DNA of 64,000 nt from Gemmatimonadota bacterium (GCA_016871895.1 VHBO01000001.1:1-64000); one strand, 5' to 3'; shown: positions 34,159-43,120, counted from the stretch's first letter. A program made the numbers and translations. Notes: generated from the sequence alone by a model not told the origin.

Positions 34159-36320
34159 CCGTGAACACTCCGAGCGCCGTCTCGCTCGTCGTCGAGGACG
34201 GCGTCGCCATTCTCACGTTCGATCTCCCCGGCGAGTCGGTCAATAAGTTCTCGCCCGCGGTGATCGAGGCGTTCACCGCGGTCCTCGCGCACATCGACGC
34301 CGACCCGGCGGTGCAGGCGGCGGTGTTGATCAGCGGCAAACCCGGCACCTTCATCGCCGGCGCCGACATCGATCAGTTCCTCACCTTCACGAGCGCCGAT
34401 GACGCGGCGAAGGCGAGCGCCTTCGGCCACGCGATGTTCGACCGCATCGAGTCGGGGCGTGTCCCCGTGGTGGTGGCGGTCGATGGTGCCTGTCTGGGCG
34501 GCGGGCTCGAGTTCTCGCTCGCCTGTGCGTATCGCATCGCCGCGGACTCGCCGAAGACCGTCTTCGCGCTACCCGAGGTGAAGCTCGGGCTCATCCCGGG
34601 CGCGGGGGGGACGCAACGGCTCCCGCATCGCGTCGGGCTGACCGCCGCGCTCGATATGATCCTCACCGGGAAGAACGTCCGCGCCAAGAAGGCGCTCCAG
34701 CTCGGCCTCGTGGACGAGATGGTGCATCCCGGCATCCTCCGCGCGACCGCGATCGCCCGCGCCCGCGCGCTCGCTGCCGGCACGATCCCCCGTCGCCGCG
34801 ATACGCGTCGGCGCAGCATCGGTTCGCGCCTCCTCGAGGACACGCCGGTCGGCCGCGCGATCGTCCTCTCGCAGGCGCGGAAGACCGCGCTCGCCAAGTC
34901 GGGCGGGCATTACCCCGCGCTCCCCGCTGCGATCGACGCCGTACATGCCGCCTACAGGGATCGTGCGGCCGGGTTCGCCACCGAGGCACGCCTCTTCGGC
35001 GCGCTCGCGATGAGCCCCGTCTGTCGCGAGTTGATGTTCCTCTTCTACGCGACGACCTTGCTCAAGAAGGAGCCGGGCCTCCCCGCCGGCGCCACGGCGC
35101 TCCCCGTCACGCGCCTCGGCGTCCTCGGCACAGGCTTCATGGGTGCCGGCATCGCCGCGGTGAGCGCGCAGCAGGGGCTCGCGGTGCGCTTCAAGGACAC
35201 CGCGTGGGACCGCGTGGGGCAGGGCATCAAGGCGGTGCGCGATGTGCTCAACGAAGGACTCAAGCGCCGGCACATCACGCGCGTGCAGTTCGCCGACCAG
35301 ATGAGTCTCGTCTCCGGGACGGTCGACTACACCGGGTTCGGTCGGCTCCCGCTCGTGATCGAGGCGGTCTTCGAAGACCTCGCCGTGAAGCACAAGGTCG
35401 TCCAGGAGGTCGAGGCGGTACTCCCGCCGACCGCCGTCCTCGCGACGAACACGAGCACGATCCCGATCGCGCGCATCGCCGAGGCGAGCGCGCGGCCCGA
35501 GCGCGTCGTGGGGATGCACTTCTTCTCCCCGGTGCACAAGATGCCGCTGCTCGAGGTCATCGTGACGCCGCAGACCCTCCCCGATGTCGCGGCCACCGCG
35601 GTCGAGGTCGGCAAGAAGCTCGGCAAGACGGTGATCGTCGTGCAGGATGCGCCGGGCTTCTACGTGAACCGGATCCTCGCGCCGTACATCGCCGAAGCGG
35701 GGCGGCTCCTCGATGACGGCGTGTCGATCGAGGCGCTCGACCGGGCGATGCGCGGATTCGGGTTCCCCGTGGGGCCGATCACGCTCATCGACGAAGTCGG
35801 GCTCGACGTCGCGACCAAGTCGGGGGGCATCATGTCGGCCGCCTTCCCCGAGCGGATCCTCGCGAGCGCTGCGCTCGAGAAGGTCACCGCCTCGGGCCGA
35901 CTCGGTCGGAAGGGGAAGCAAGGCTTCTACGCCTATGATGCCCGCGGCAAGCGCACCGGCGTGGACGCATCGGTCTACGCGCTCTTCCGCGCCGGTGACG
36001 CGCGCACGAACCTCAGCGCCGAGACGATCGTCGACCGGCTCGCGCTCGCGATGGTGAACGAGGCGGTGCGCTGCCTCGAGGACGGGATCATCCGTTCGGC
36101 CCGCGACGGCGACATCGGCGCGGTCTTCGGGATCGGTTTCCCGCCGTTCCGTGGGGGACCGTTCCGCCACATCGACGCCGTCGGGGCCGCGGAGGTGGTG
36201 CGGCGTCTCGAAGCGCTCGCCGCCGCGCACGGCGGCGGTCCGTATACGCCCGCGCCCCTCCTTCGCCGGATGGCGGCCGAGGGCACGACGTTCTATCCCA
36301 AGACCGGCAAGCCGGTCTGA
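34155..36320 (+). CDS. fadJ: Fatty-acid oxidation complex alpha subunit (enoyl-CoA hydratase/3-hydroxyacyl-CoA dehydrogenase)
   Basis: A 721-residue bifunctional enzyme. The N-terminal crotonase domain (1-190) has the oxyanion segment SGKPGTFIAGADI, DGACLGGGLEFSLAC (about 110-124) and the catalytic LPEVKLGLIPGAGGTQRL (about 139-156, with both Glu positions). The NAD-binding domain starts at VLGTGFMGAGIAA (about 322), NTSTIPI and HFFSPVHKMPLLE (catalytic His) follow, and two C-terminal dehydrogenase domains complete it. The start GTG 34155 overlaps fadI; GTG 34161 is an alternative. Proline dehydrogenase follows after 12 bases. Confidence 0.95.
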   Translation: MTVNTPSAVSLVVEDGVAILTFDLPGESVNKFSPAVIEAFTAVLAHIDADPAVQAAVLISGKPGTFIAGADIDQFLTFTSADDAAKASAFGHAMFDRIESGRVPVVVAVDGACLGGGLEFSLACAYRIAADSPKTVFALPEVKLGLIPGAGGTQRLPHRVGLTAALDMILTGKNVRAKKALQLGLVDEMVHPGILRATAIARARALAAGTIPRRRDTRRRSIGSRLLEDTPVGRAIVLSQARKTALAKSGGHYPALPAAIDAVHAAYRDRAAGFATEARLFGALAMSPVCRELMFLFYATTLLKKEPGLPAGATALPVTRLGVLGTGFMGAGIAAVSAQQGLAVRFKDTAWDRVGQGIKAVRDVLNEGLKRRHITRVQFADQMSLVSGTVDYTGFGRLPLVIEAVFEDLAVKHKVVQEVEAVLPPTAVLATNTSTIPIARIAEASARPERVVGMHFFSPVHKMPLLEVIVTPQTLPDVAATAVEVGKKLGKTVIVVQDAPGFYVNRILAPYIAEAGRLLDDGVSIEALDRAMRGFGFPVGPITLIDEVGLDVATKSGGIMSAAFPERILASAALEKVTASGRLGRKGKQGFYAYDARGKRTGVDASVYALFRAGDARTNLSAETIVDRLALAMVNEAVRCLEDGIIRSARDGDIGAVFGIGFPPFRGGPFRHIDAVGAAEVVRRLEALAAAHGGGPYTPAPLLRRMAAEGTTFYPKTGKPV

Positions 36321-36332
36321 TCGCCGAGAGCT

Positions 36333-37259
36333 ATGCTCCGCACCTTCCTGCTCTATCTCTCCCGCCAGCCGGGGATCTTCCGCTTCGTCCGGCACAACGG
36401 GCTCGCCAAGCGCTTCGCCTCACGCTTCGTAGCCGGTGAGATGATCGCCACCGCTTGTGACGCCGTCGCCGAACTGAACGCGAAGGGGATCACCGCGACG
36501 CTCGACCTCCTCGGCGAGTCGGTCACGAACGAAGCCGAGGCGCGTGAGACGGGGCGGCAGTACCTTGAACTCCTCGACGAGATGGCGCGGCGGAAGCTGG
36601 ACGCCAACGTCTCGGTGAAGCTCACCGCACTCGGCCAGGACATCCGCGACGACCTCTGCGAGTCCGTCACGACGGAGATCCTCGCGAAGGCGAAGGCAAT
36701 CGATTCCTTCGTGCGGCTCGATATGGAGGGGAGCCCGTACACCCAGCGCACCCTCGACTTCTTCTCCGAGCGTCTCTACCCGACCTACCCGGGGCAGGTG
36801 GGCGTCGTGTTGCAGAGCGCGCTGCGTCGCACCCTCGACGACATCGACTGGTCGATTGCGAAGGGCTGCCGGGTGCGCCTCTGCAAAGGCGCGTATCTCG
36901 AGCCAGCGACCGTCGCCTTCCCTGACAAGAGGGACGTCGACGCCACGTATGTGGAGGGGATGCGTCGTCTCCTCGCGCGCGGCCACTATCCCGGCATCGC
37001 TACGCACGACGAGGCGATCATCACCGAGGTGCAGCGCTATGCGCGCGCCGAGGGGATCGGGCCGGAGCGCTTCGAGTTTCAGATGCTTTATGGCGTGCGG
37101 CGCGACCTGCAGGAGCGGCTGGTGCGTGACGGCTGGCGCGTCCGCGTCTATGTGCCGTTCGGGACGCAGTGGTATCCGTACCTGATGCGTCGCCTCGCCG
37201 AACGCCCCGCGAACATCGCGTTCATCCTCGGCAACGTGCTCCGCGAGACGTTCGCGTGA
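36333..37259 (+). CDS. Proline dehydrogenase
   Basis: A 308-residue monofunctional PRODH (TIM barrel, FAD) that oxidises proline to pyrroline-5-carboxylate and feeds electrons to the quinone pool. Typical blocks are LDLLGESVTNEAEA (about 57-70), NVSVKLTALGQD (about 92-103), VRLDMEGSPYTQRTLD (about 128-143), RVRLCKGAYLEPATVAFP (about 182-199) and the C-terminal FEFQMLYGVRRDLQ and VPFGTQWYPYLMRRLAERP, which carries the flavin/proline-binding YxxRRxxE. It lies 12 bases after fadJ, so proline and fatty-acid catabolism are probably cotranscribed. The P5C dehydrogenase is elsewhere. Confidence 0.93.
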   Translation: MLRTFLLYLSRQPGIFRFVRHNGLAKRFASRFVAGEMIATACDAVAELNAKGITATLDLLGESVTNEAEARETGRQYLELLDEMARRKLDANVSVKLTALGQDIRDDLCESVTTEILAKAKAIDSFVRLDMEGSPYTQRTLDFFSERLYPTYPGQVGVVLQSALRRTLDDIDWSIAKGCRVRLCKGAYLEPATVAFPDKRDVDATYVEGMRRLLARGHYPGIATHDEAIITEVQRYARAEGIGPERFEFQMLYGVRRDLQERLVRDGWRVRVYVPFGTQWYPYLMRRLAERPANIAFILGNVLRETFA

Positions 37260-37310
37260 CCGCCTGACGTCGGATGCGGGATTCCGGGATGCGCCGCCGA
37301 TGAGCCGTGA

Positions 37311-37700
37311 ATGAGCCGCCACCTCCCTGCGGATCACTCAAAGGGGGATGAGCGCACCATCGGCGGGTACGCCGCGGTGCACGCGCGTCCGGCGGCGTTC
37401 GATGGGCGCGACGGCTGCTCGTACAGCGTGGAGCTGATGACCGATCGCACCGGGGAGTCGACGCGTCCTTGGGGCGCCTTCCTCCTCTTCGTCCAGTGGA
37501 AGCGGATGGGCGAGCAGGGGGTGAGTGGTCACCTCGAGAGTGAGTTCCTCGCGTGGGGCGACGATCGTGAGGCGGCGCTCACCGCCCTCGGCGTGATGGA
37601 CGTCGACGAGGTCCAGCGGCGGCTCGATACGCTGATCCTTGCCCGAGCCGAGGCGGCGCGCGCCGCGGCTGCGTGGGACGACGAGGCGGAACTCGCGTGA
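37311..37700 (+). CDS. Conserved hypothetical protein upstream of rsgA
   Basis: A 129-residue acidic soluble protein of unknown family. About 14-100 looks like a compact alpha/beta domain (GGYAAVHARPAAFDGRDGC, YSVELMTD, PWGAFLLFVQWKRMG, HLESEFLAWGDDREAALT); the last 30 residues are a helix rich in Ala/Glu. A GTGA overlap with rsgA argues that it is expressed and coupled to it. I cannot assign a function. Confidence 0.7.
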   Translation: MSRHLPADHSKGDERTIGGYAAVHARPAAFDGRDGCSYSVELMTDRTGESTRPWGAFLLFVQWKRMGEQGVSGHLESEFLAWGDDREAALTALGVMDVDEVQRRLDTLILARAEAARAAAAWDDEAELA

Positions 37701-38650
37701 GCGAGCGCGCCGCGATCGTCGTCGAGGGAACGGGGGGCGTCTGGCGCGTCCGTGACGCCGTCGGGGAGACGCACGAGGCGGCGCTCGCCGGTCGCCTGAA
37801 GCAGGAGGTGCGTGGGGCGCTCAAGCTCGCCGTCGGCGATCACGTGACCATCGACCGCGACGAGCGCGAGAGTGGGTGGCGCATCACGGCGATCGCACCA
37901 CGCTCCGGTGTGCTCGCGCGCCGCGAGCCGGGTGGCCGCTATGGGGAGCGCATCCTCGCGGCGAACGTCGACCAGGTCCTCATTGTCTTCGCGTTCCGGA
38001 AGCCGGAGCCGCACCGCCGGATGGTCGACCGCTTCCTCGTGATCGCGGAGGCGAACGATCTGCGGGTGCATCTCGTGCTGAACAAGGTCGATCTCTGCGA
38101 CGATCCGGCGGAGGTGGAGGCGCTCGCGGCGCCCTATCGCGCTGCCGGGTATCCGGTGCATTGCACGAGCGCCAAGCGCGGGGATGGGCTCGACGACCTG
38201 CGTCGCGACCTCCACGGGCGCGTCACCGCGGTCACGGGGCCATCGGGCGTCGGGAAGTCGTCGCTGCTCAACACACTACACCCCGCGCTCGATCTCCGCA
38301 CGCAGGAGATCTCACCGTCGGTGAACAAGGGGCGGCACACGACGGTCGGCGCGAAGCTCATCCCGCTCCCAGATGGTGACGAGGGGTATCTCGTCGATAC
38401 GCCGGGGCTACGCGAGGTCGGGATGTGGGGGCTCCCCGCCGAATCGCTCGACCAGTGCTTCCCCGAGTTCCGCCCATACCTCGGCGAGTGCCGCTTTCAG
38501 GATTGCCGACACGATTCGGAACCGGAGTGCGCCGTGCGCCGCGCGGTCGCGGCCGGCGCGCTCGATGCCGAGCGCTATGAGAGTTATCTGAAGCTGTTGG
38601 GGGAACTCCGCGCCGAGTCGCCGGGTTGGAGAAGCATCTTTTCCCAATGA
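37697..38650 (+). CDS. rsgA: Ribosome small-subunit-dependent GTPase RsgA
   Basis: A 317-residue circularly permuted GTPase for 30S maturation. An N-terminal OB fold (about 1-85) precedes the permuted motifs: G4 LNKVDLCDD (about 123), G5-like TSAKRGDGL, G1 GPSGVGKSSLLN (about 181-192), G2 RHTTVG and G3 DTPGLREVGMW (about 234-244). The C-terminal zinc knuckle CRFQDCRHDSEPECAVR (about 265-281) gives the Cys-Cys-His-Cys ligands. The start is GTG 37697, overlapping the upstream gene by four bases. Confidence 0.95.
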   Translation: MSERAAIVVEGTGGVWRVRDAVGETHEAALAGRLKQEVRGALKLAVGDHVTIDRDERESGWRITAIAPRSGVLARREPGGRYGERILAANVDQVLIVFAFRKPEPHRRMVDRFLVIAEANDLRVHLVLNKVDLCDDPAEVEALAAPYRAAGYPVHCTSAKRGDGLDDLRRDLHGRVTAVTGPSGVGKSSLLNTLHPALDLRTQEISPSVNKGRHTTVGAKLIPLPDGDEGYLVDTPGLREVGMWGLPAESLDQCFPEFRPYLGECRFQDCRHDSEPECAVRRAVAAGALDAERYESYLKLLGELRAESPGWRSIFSQ

Positions 38651-38702
38651 CGATGCGTACGCGCAGTGTACGTCCCACCACGTTGCGTTCTGGATCTCAC
38701 GC

Positions 38703-39596
38703 GTGAATCCCGCCCTCCGCCTGCTGTTCGCGTTCAGCCTTCAGCTTTGCGCCTTCAGCATCCTCCACGCCCAGCCCGACCGCACCGCATACGCCGAGGG
38801 GATGCGCGCGCTCCGCGCCAACGATGCGCCGACCGCCGTCAACCGGTTCGAACGCGCGATCGCCCTCAATGACCGCGTCGGGGAGTATCATCTGCGGCTC
38901 GGGCTCGCCCTCGGGCAGGACGCATTCAGCGCGAACCCCGTACGGCAGGCGCTGATCGCGCGACGCGTCAAGCAGTCGTTCGAGCGCGCGGTGGAGCTCG
39001 ACCCCTCGCTCGTCGAGGCGCGGGAGGGACTGCTCTTCTTCTATGCGTTCGCGCCGAGCGTGATGGGGGGCAGCCCCGAGAAGGCGCGCGAGCAGCAGCG
39101 GGAGCTCCTCCGTCGCGACCCGATGCGGGGGCATATGGCGACCGCCACCCTCGCGCTCCGCGACAAGGACACCGTCACCACCGAACGGGCGCTCCGTCAG
39201 GCGATGGCCGCCGCACCGGACAGCGCGGCGCCGGTGATTACCCTCGCGCAGCGGCAGCAGGCGTGGGGTCGCACCGCGGCGGCCTTCCAGACGCTCGAGG
39301 CCTTCCTCACGCGGCGCCCGGACGACGTCGCCGCGCGGATCCAGTTCGGCCGACTCGCGGGGACCACCGGACAGCAGCTTGCGCGCGGCGAGCGTCTGCT
39401 GCGCGAGGTCCTCACTGTCCCGTCGTGGGAGGTGAATCAGTACCGCCCGAGCAAGGCGTCGGTGCACTACCGGCTCGGTGTGGTCCTCACGAAGGCGGGG
39501 AAGACCGCCGACGCCCGTGCGGCCTACGAGGCGGCGGTGCGATTGGATCCGAAGCTGAAGCCGGCGCGCGAGGCGCTCGCCGAGCTGCGAGGGTGA
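38703..39596 (+). CDS. Secreted TPR-repeat protein
   Basis: A 297-residue protein with a signal peptide (about 1-24, LLFAFSLQLCAFSILHAQ), part of which is encoded by a four-unit heptanucleotide array. Four or five TPR-like helical pairs follow: AEGMRALRANDAPTAVNRFERAIALN (in two halves, about 32-57), a repeat near 95, one near 165-210, and a final VHYRLGVVLTKAGKTADARAAYEAAVRLDP-type pair near 255-285. It is probably a periplasmic scaffold. GTG 38703 is the only start before the signal peptide. No operon partner. Confidence 0.82.
   Translation: MNPALRLLFAFSLQLCAFSILHAQPDRTAYAEGMRALRANDAPTAVNRFERAIALNDRVGEYHLRLGLALGQDAFSANPVRQALIARRVKQSFERAVELDPSLVEAREGLLFFYAFAPSVMGGSPEKAREQQRELLRRDPMRGHMATATLALRDKDTVTTERALRQAMAAAPDSAAPVITLAQRQQAWGRTAAAFQTLEAFLTRRPDDVAARIQFGRLAGTTGQQLARGERLLREVLTVPSWEVNQYRPSKASVHYRLGVVLTKAGKTADARAAYEAAVRLDPKLKPAREALAELRG
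38731..38758 (+). repeat. Heptanucleotide array (CCTTCAG-type, four units) in coding sequence
   Basis: CGTTCAG, CCTTCAG, CTTTGCG, CCTTCAG at 38731-38758, exact period 7. It encodes the hydrophobic core AFSLQLCAFS of the TPR protein signal peptide. The same unit forms intergenic arrays at 44417-44493. Confidence 0.7.
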
Positions 39597-39643
39597 TTGG
39601 CGGATGATGCGCGGTCAGCCCGCGTCGCGTGTGCGCGCGCGGC

Positions 39644-40282
39644 TTACGGGCTGAGCCGCTCGATCACCCACCCGCCTCCCTCGGCGGGCCGGTAGCGCAG
39701 TCGATCGTGCAGGCGGCTCTGCCGCCCCTGCCAGAACTCGAAGTGCGACGGGATCACCCGGAATCCGCCCCAGTGCGGCGGGAGCGGCACCTCCTCGTCG
39801 GGATACCGCGCCTCGACCTCCGCGTGCTGCTGCTCGAGCGCAGCGCGGTTGGGGAGGACGCTGCTCTGCGTCGAGGCCCACGCCCCGAGCCGGCTCCCGC
39901 GCGGTCGCTGCCGGTAGTAGGCCGCCGACTCGGCGGGGTCGATCCGCTCGACGCGACCCTGGATCCGGACCTGCCGCTCGAGCGGCGCCCACCAGAAGCA
40001 GAGCGCGGCCTGCGGCGTCGCGTCGAGCTCGGCCCCCTTCACGCTCCGGTAATCGGTGAAGAAGACGAAGCCGCGGGCGTCCGCCTCTTTCAAGAGCACC
40101 ATCCGGCAGTTCGGCGTGCCGTCGGCATCGCTCGTGGCGAGCGCCATCGCGTTCGGCTCCGGCGCCTCGGCCTCCCGCGCCTGCGCGAACCAACGATGGA
40201 ACTGCGCGACCGGGTCGGGGAGGACGTCCCCCTCATCGAGGCGCTCGCGGCGGTAGTCCTCACGGAGATGGCTAATCTGCAT
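39644..40282 (-). CDS. pdxH: Pyridoxamine/pyridoxine 5'-phosphate oxidase
   Basis: A 212-residue FMN enzyme that makes pyridoxal 5'-phosphate. Recognisable blocks are NAMALATSDADGTPNCRMVLLK (in two halves, about 44-65), GFVFFTDYRSVKGAEL (about 71-86), ALCFWWAPLERQVRIQG (about 92-108), RPRGSRLGAWASTQS (about 126-140) and the C-terminal FWQGRQSRLHDRLRY (about 185-199). ATG 40282 matches the usual start (LREDYRR); upstream in-frame codons lie in the divergent moaB promoter region. Length agrees with E. coli PdxH (218). Confidence 0.95.
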   Translation of the reverse strand: MQISHLREDYRRERLDEGDVLPDPVAQFHRWFAQAREAEAPEPNAMALATSDADGTPNCRMVLLKEADARGFVFFTDYRSVKGAELDATPQAALCFWWAPLERQVRIQGRVERIDPAESAAYYRQRPRGSRLGAWASTQSSVLPNRAALEQQHAEVEARYPDEEVPLPPHWGGFRVIPSHFEFWQGRQSRLHDRLRYRPAEGGGWVIERLSP

Positions 40283-40410
40283 CCGCGAAAGCTCCCGTGG
40301 CGCGGTCGGCCGGGCAAGGCGGGTGCGCGCGACTCGACCCATCCGGGCGCCGCGCGCCGATGGACCCACGCCCCCTTGGCGCGCGCCGGCACACGTGGGA
40401 TGTTCCATCG

Positions 40411-40938
40411 ATGACCGAGCTCCCCGAGGGTACCGCCGCCCACCGCGCCGACGCCGCGCGCTTCGCCGTCTTCCGTGCGGCCGTCCTCACCGTCACCGAC
40501 TCGCGCACCCGCGAGACCGACGTCTCCGGCGACCGCCTGGCGCAGGGGCTCACCACCGCGGGGCACCCCGTCGTCGCACGTGAGCTGCTGCCGAATGACG
40601 AATCCCGCGTGCGCACCCTCGTCGCCGACTGGATCGCGCGCGACGACGTCGATGTCATCGTGATCACCGGTGGCACGGGGCTCGGTTCGCGCGACCGCAC
40701 CATCGAGGCGGTACGCCCCCTCCTCGAGAAGGAGATTCCGGGTTTCGGCGAGCTCTTCCGGCTCCTCGGTTATCAAGAGCAGGTGGGGACCGCGGCGATG
40801 CTCTCGCGCGCGACCGCGGGGAGCGCACGGGGCACGCTCGTCATCTCGCTCCCGGGCTCCGCGGCGGCGGTGAGCCTCGCGATGGATCGGCTCATCCTGC
40901 CGGAGGCGGCGCATCTCCTCCGGGAGATCCGCCGCTAG
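40411..40938 (+). CDS. moaB: Molybdopterin adenylyltransferase-like protein MoaB
   Basis: A 175-residue MoaB/Mog-family protein for molybdenum cofactor synthesis (adenylylation of molybdopterin). The N-terminal AAVLTVTDSRTRETDVSGD (about 24-42), the substrate loop VIVITGGTGLGSRDRTIEAV (about 84-103), PGFGELFRLLGYQEQVGTAAMLSRA and the late LVISLPGSAAAV (about 148-159) are typical. It stands alone; the only molybdoenzyme in this window is the hydroxylase at 6496-9251. Confidence 0.93.
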   Translation: MTELPEGTAAHRADAARFAVFRAAVLTVTDSRTRETDVSGDRLAQGLTTAGHPVVARELLPNDESRVRTLVADWIARDDVDVIVITGGTGLGSRDRTIEAVRPLLEKEIPGFGELFRLLGYQEQVGTAAMLSRATAGSARGTLVISLPGSAAAVSLAMDRLILPEAAHLLREIRR

Positions 40939-40957
40939 CGCCGCGTCGCCGCGGCGC
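40938..40957. terminator. GC hairpin between convergent moaB and OsmC genes
   Basis: Perfect 8-bp stem GCGCCGCG (40938-40945) with CGCGGCGC (40950-40957), four-base loop, directly after the moaB stop and just past the stop of the convergent gene. No T-tract. Confidence 0.5.
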
Positions 40958-40969
40958 CAGCGCGACGAC

Positions 40970-41383
40970 TCACGCCAGCTCGAGCGACCAGGTCACCGCG
41001 ATGTCCTCGCGGAGCGAGTCACGGACCGAGCAATACTTCGTGACCGCGAGTTCGATCGCCCGCTCCGCGTGCACCCGCTCGATCCCCGCGCCGGTGATCG
41101 TGTAGCCGAGGTGGATCGCCGTGAGGCGCGCCGGCACCGCGTCCACGCGCTGGCCCGTGACGGCGATCGCGAGCGAGGCCACCGGGGTCCGGCGCTTCTC
41201 GAGGATGTCGACCACGTCCACGCCGGTGCAGCTCGCGAGGGCGCAGAGGAGTCCATCGACCGGCCCCGGCCCCGTCTGCGCGGAGGCGTCGAGACGGATC
41301 GTGTGCGGGCTGCCGGGTCGGCCGCCGTCGAAGCGATGGTCGCCGGCCCAGTGGACGACGACCGAATTCACCTTGCCGCTCAT
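40970..41383 (-). CDS. OsmC-family peroxiredoxin-like protein
   Basis: A 137-residue OsmC/YhfA-type protein. The two redox cysteines lie in ALASCTGVDVVDIL (about 51-64) and TKYCSVRDSL (about 117-126), the arrangement used to reduce organic hydroperoxides. The YhfA-like subgroup is indicated by the order of motifs and the short length. ATG 41383 overlaps the stop of the upstream amidohydrolase by ATGA. Confidence 0.9.
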   Translation of the reverse strand: MSGKVNSVVVHWAGDHRFDGGRPGSPHTIRLDASAQTGPGPVDGLLCALASCTGVDVVDILEKRRTPVASLAIAVTGQRVDAVPARLTAIHLGYTITGAGIERVHAERAIELAVTKYCSVRDSLREDIAVTWSLELA

Positions 41384-42729
41384 CGTGCTCCCTGCCGCCC
41401 GAAGGGCGTGCGGTTGAGGACGACGCGCCCGTCGGTGATGACGACGAGCACGTCCTGCAATGCCATCGGATCCTCGAGCGGGTTCGCCTCGAGGACGATC
41501 AGGTCGGCCTCCATCCCGGCGGCGAGGCGCCCGGTGCGCGCCGCGATGCCGAGGAGCTCCGCCGCGCCGCTCGTCGCGGTCGCGAGCGCCTCCACCGGCG
41601 AGAGCCCGAGCGCTCGGAAGCGCATCACCTCGTGCGCGATGCGCGTGGTCCCTTCGGGGCCATAATCGGTGTCGGCCCCCGCAGCGATCCGCACGCCGAG
41701 GGCGTGCGCGCGTCGGATCGCGTCCTCGAGACGCGGCAGCATATGCTGGCCGCGCAGCGCGAGGACCGGATCGTCGTAGTCGCCGCCGGGCTGCGTGAGA
41801 TCGACCACCGTCGAGAGGGTCGGGACGAACCACGTCCCCTTCTGCTGCATCAGGCGGAGCGTCGAGTCGGAGAGATACGTGCCGTGTTCGATGCTCTTCA
41901 CCCCCGCGGCGACGGCGGCGTAGGCGCCCTCGTCGCCGTGGGCGTGCGCCATCACCGGGACGTTCTTGGTGGCGGCCTCCTCGACGATCGCGCGCAGCTC
42001 GGCCTCCGTGTAGACCTGCTTGCGCGGGTCGGTGTCGGGGAGGCCGGCCCGCTCGGTGCCGCGCGTCTTGATCCAGTCGACGCCACGGTCGAGGTTGATG
42101 CGCACGAGGGCGCGGAGCTGGTCGGGGGTGGTCACGCCGCCGGCGAGCGGACCGAGGCGCGGGTCGGCGAGGATGGTCTCGCCGAGCGACGGCGTCACGA
42201 AGACCCCCGTGGCGAGGACATCCGGCGCGACGATCTGGCCGGCGCGCGCTTGCGCGCGCATCGCGAGATCCTGAAATGCCGGCACGCTCGCCGAGCGGAT
42301 CGTCGTGACGCCAGAGAAGAGGGCGCGGCGCGCGTTCGCGAGGGTGGCGATGTGCGTGTGCGCATCGATCAGGCCGGGCGCGACCCAGCGCCCCGCGAGG
42401 TCGATCACCCGCACGCCGCCGCCGCGCGGGAGCGAGAGCCCCGGCGCGATGCGCGTGATGCGCGCCCCGTCGATCACGATCGTTGCGTCGCGGATCACCG
42501 TTGCGGTGACCCCATCGACCACGTTCGCGTGGATCAGGTAGAGGGGCCCGCTGGATTCGCCGGCGGGCGTCGGTCCGGCTGTCGGGGCAGGGACCTGGCC
42601 GGCGAGTGCGGCGGGGACGAACGCCGTGGCGCCGAGCAGGGTGGCGGCACAGAGCATCCCGAGGAGCGAGGCGGCCGTGCGAAATGGCTGAACGGTCCTA
42701 CTGCTGTTGACGATGCGCGGTGTGGGCAT
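41380..42729 (-). CDS. Secreted amidohydrolase (prolidase/imidazolonepropionase-like)
   Basis: A 449-residue metal-dependent TIM-barrel hydrolase. Residues 1-43 form a long signal peptide. Metal ligands are in GLIDAHTHIA (HxH, about 118), DWIKTRG (Lys, about 219), VMAHAHGDEGA (His, about 262), SIEHGTYL (His, about 283) and AGADTDYGPEGT (Asp, about 355). The ending ADLIVLEANPLEDPMALQDV is the family C-terminus. Related enzymes cleave Xaa-Pro dipeptides. TACATT ends six bases before ATG 42729 and a divergent TAATGT overlaps it. Confidence 0.9.
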   Translation of the reverse strand: MPTPRIVNSSRTVQPFRTAASLLGMLCAATLLGATAFVPAALAGQVPAPTAGPTPAGESSGPLYLIHANVVDGVTATVIRDATIVIDGARITRIAPGLSLPRGGGVRVIDLAGRWVAPGLIDAHTHIATLANARRALFSGVTTIRSASVPAFQDLAMRAQARAGQIVAPDVLATGVFVTPSLGETILADPRLGPLAGGVTTPDQLRALVRINLDRGVDWIKTRGTERAGLPDTDPRKQVYTEAELRAIVEEAATKNVPVMAHAHGDEGAYAAVAAGVKSIEHGTYLSDSTLRLMQQKGTWFVPTLSTVVDLTQPGGDYDDPVLALRGQHMLPRLEDAIRRAHALGVRIAAGADTDYGPEGTTRIAHEVMRFRALGLSPVEALATATSGAAELLGIAARTGRLAAGMEADLIVLEANPLEDPMALQDVLVVITDGRVVLNRTPFGRQGAR

Positions 42730-42734
42730 TGTGC

Positions 42735-42741
42735 TAATGTA
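42735..42741. promoter_or_regulatory. Overlapping divergent -10 elements
   Basis: TACATT on the minus strand (42736-42741) ends six bases before ATG 42729 of the amidohydrolase. TAATGT on the plus strand (42735-42740) could serve the 2Fe-2S gene pair with a leader of about 50 bases. The two promoters would be mutually exclusive. Confidence 0.4.
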
Positions 42742-42793
42742 GGGAGGGCGCGCGACGCGCGCCCGGAGACCTCATCCTCCCCCCGGACGACTG

Positions 42794-43120
42794 ATGGGCC
42801 AGTTCGAGCGGCACGTGTTCGTGTGCACCGGCGGCAAGACCTGCGGCTCGCAGGACTCCGCCGCCACGTTCCAGGTATTGAAGGACGGCCTCCGCGAGGC
42901 CGGGATGGCGCAGCGCATCCGCGCCAACCAGTCGGGATGCATGGGCCAGTGCGGCCACGGGCCGATGGTCGTCGTGTACCCTGAGGATGTCTGGTATGCC
43001 GGCGTGGACGCCGCGGGCGCCAAGCGGATCCTCGACGAGCATCTCCTCGGCGGCACGCCGGTGGAGGCGTTGCGCTACATCGCGCCCCCCGGCGAGTACA
43101 AGAAGCCGAAGGAGCCGTGA
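42794..43120 (+). CDS. Thioredoxin-like 2Fe-2S ferredoxin (first of tandem pair)
   Basis: A 108-residue Shethna/NuoE-like protein. VCTGGKTCGSQDS (about residues 10-22) and SGCMGQCGHGPMVVVYPEDVW (about 47-67, split here for reading) give the four cysteines of a thioredoxin-fold 2Fe-2S ferredoxin. Its partner enzyme is unknown. It overlaps the next, homologous gene by four bases, so the pair are made together. The leader between 42741 and the ATG can form a GCGCGCG hairpin. Confidence 0.87.
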   Translation: MGQFERHVFVCTGGKTCGSQDSAATFQVLKDGLREAGMAQRIRANQSGCMGQCGHGPMVVVYPEDVWYAGVDAAGAKRILDEHLLGGTPVEALRYIAPPGEYKKPKEP

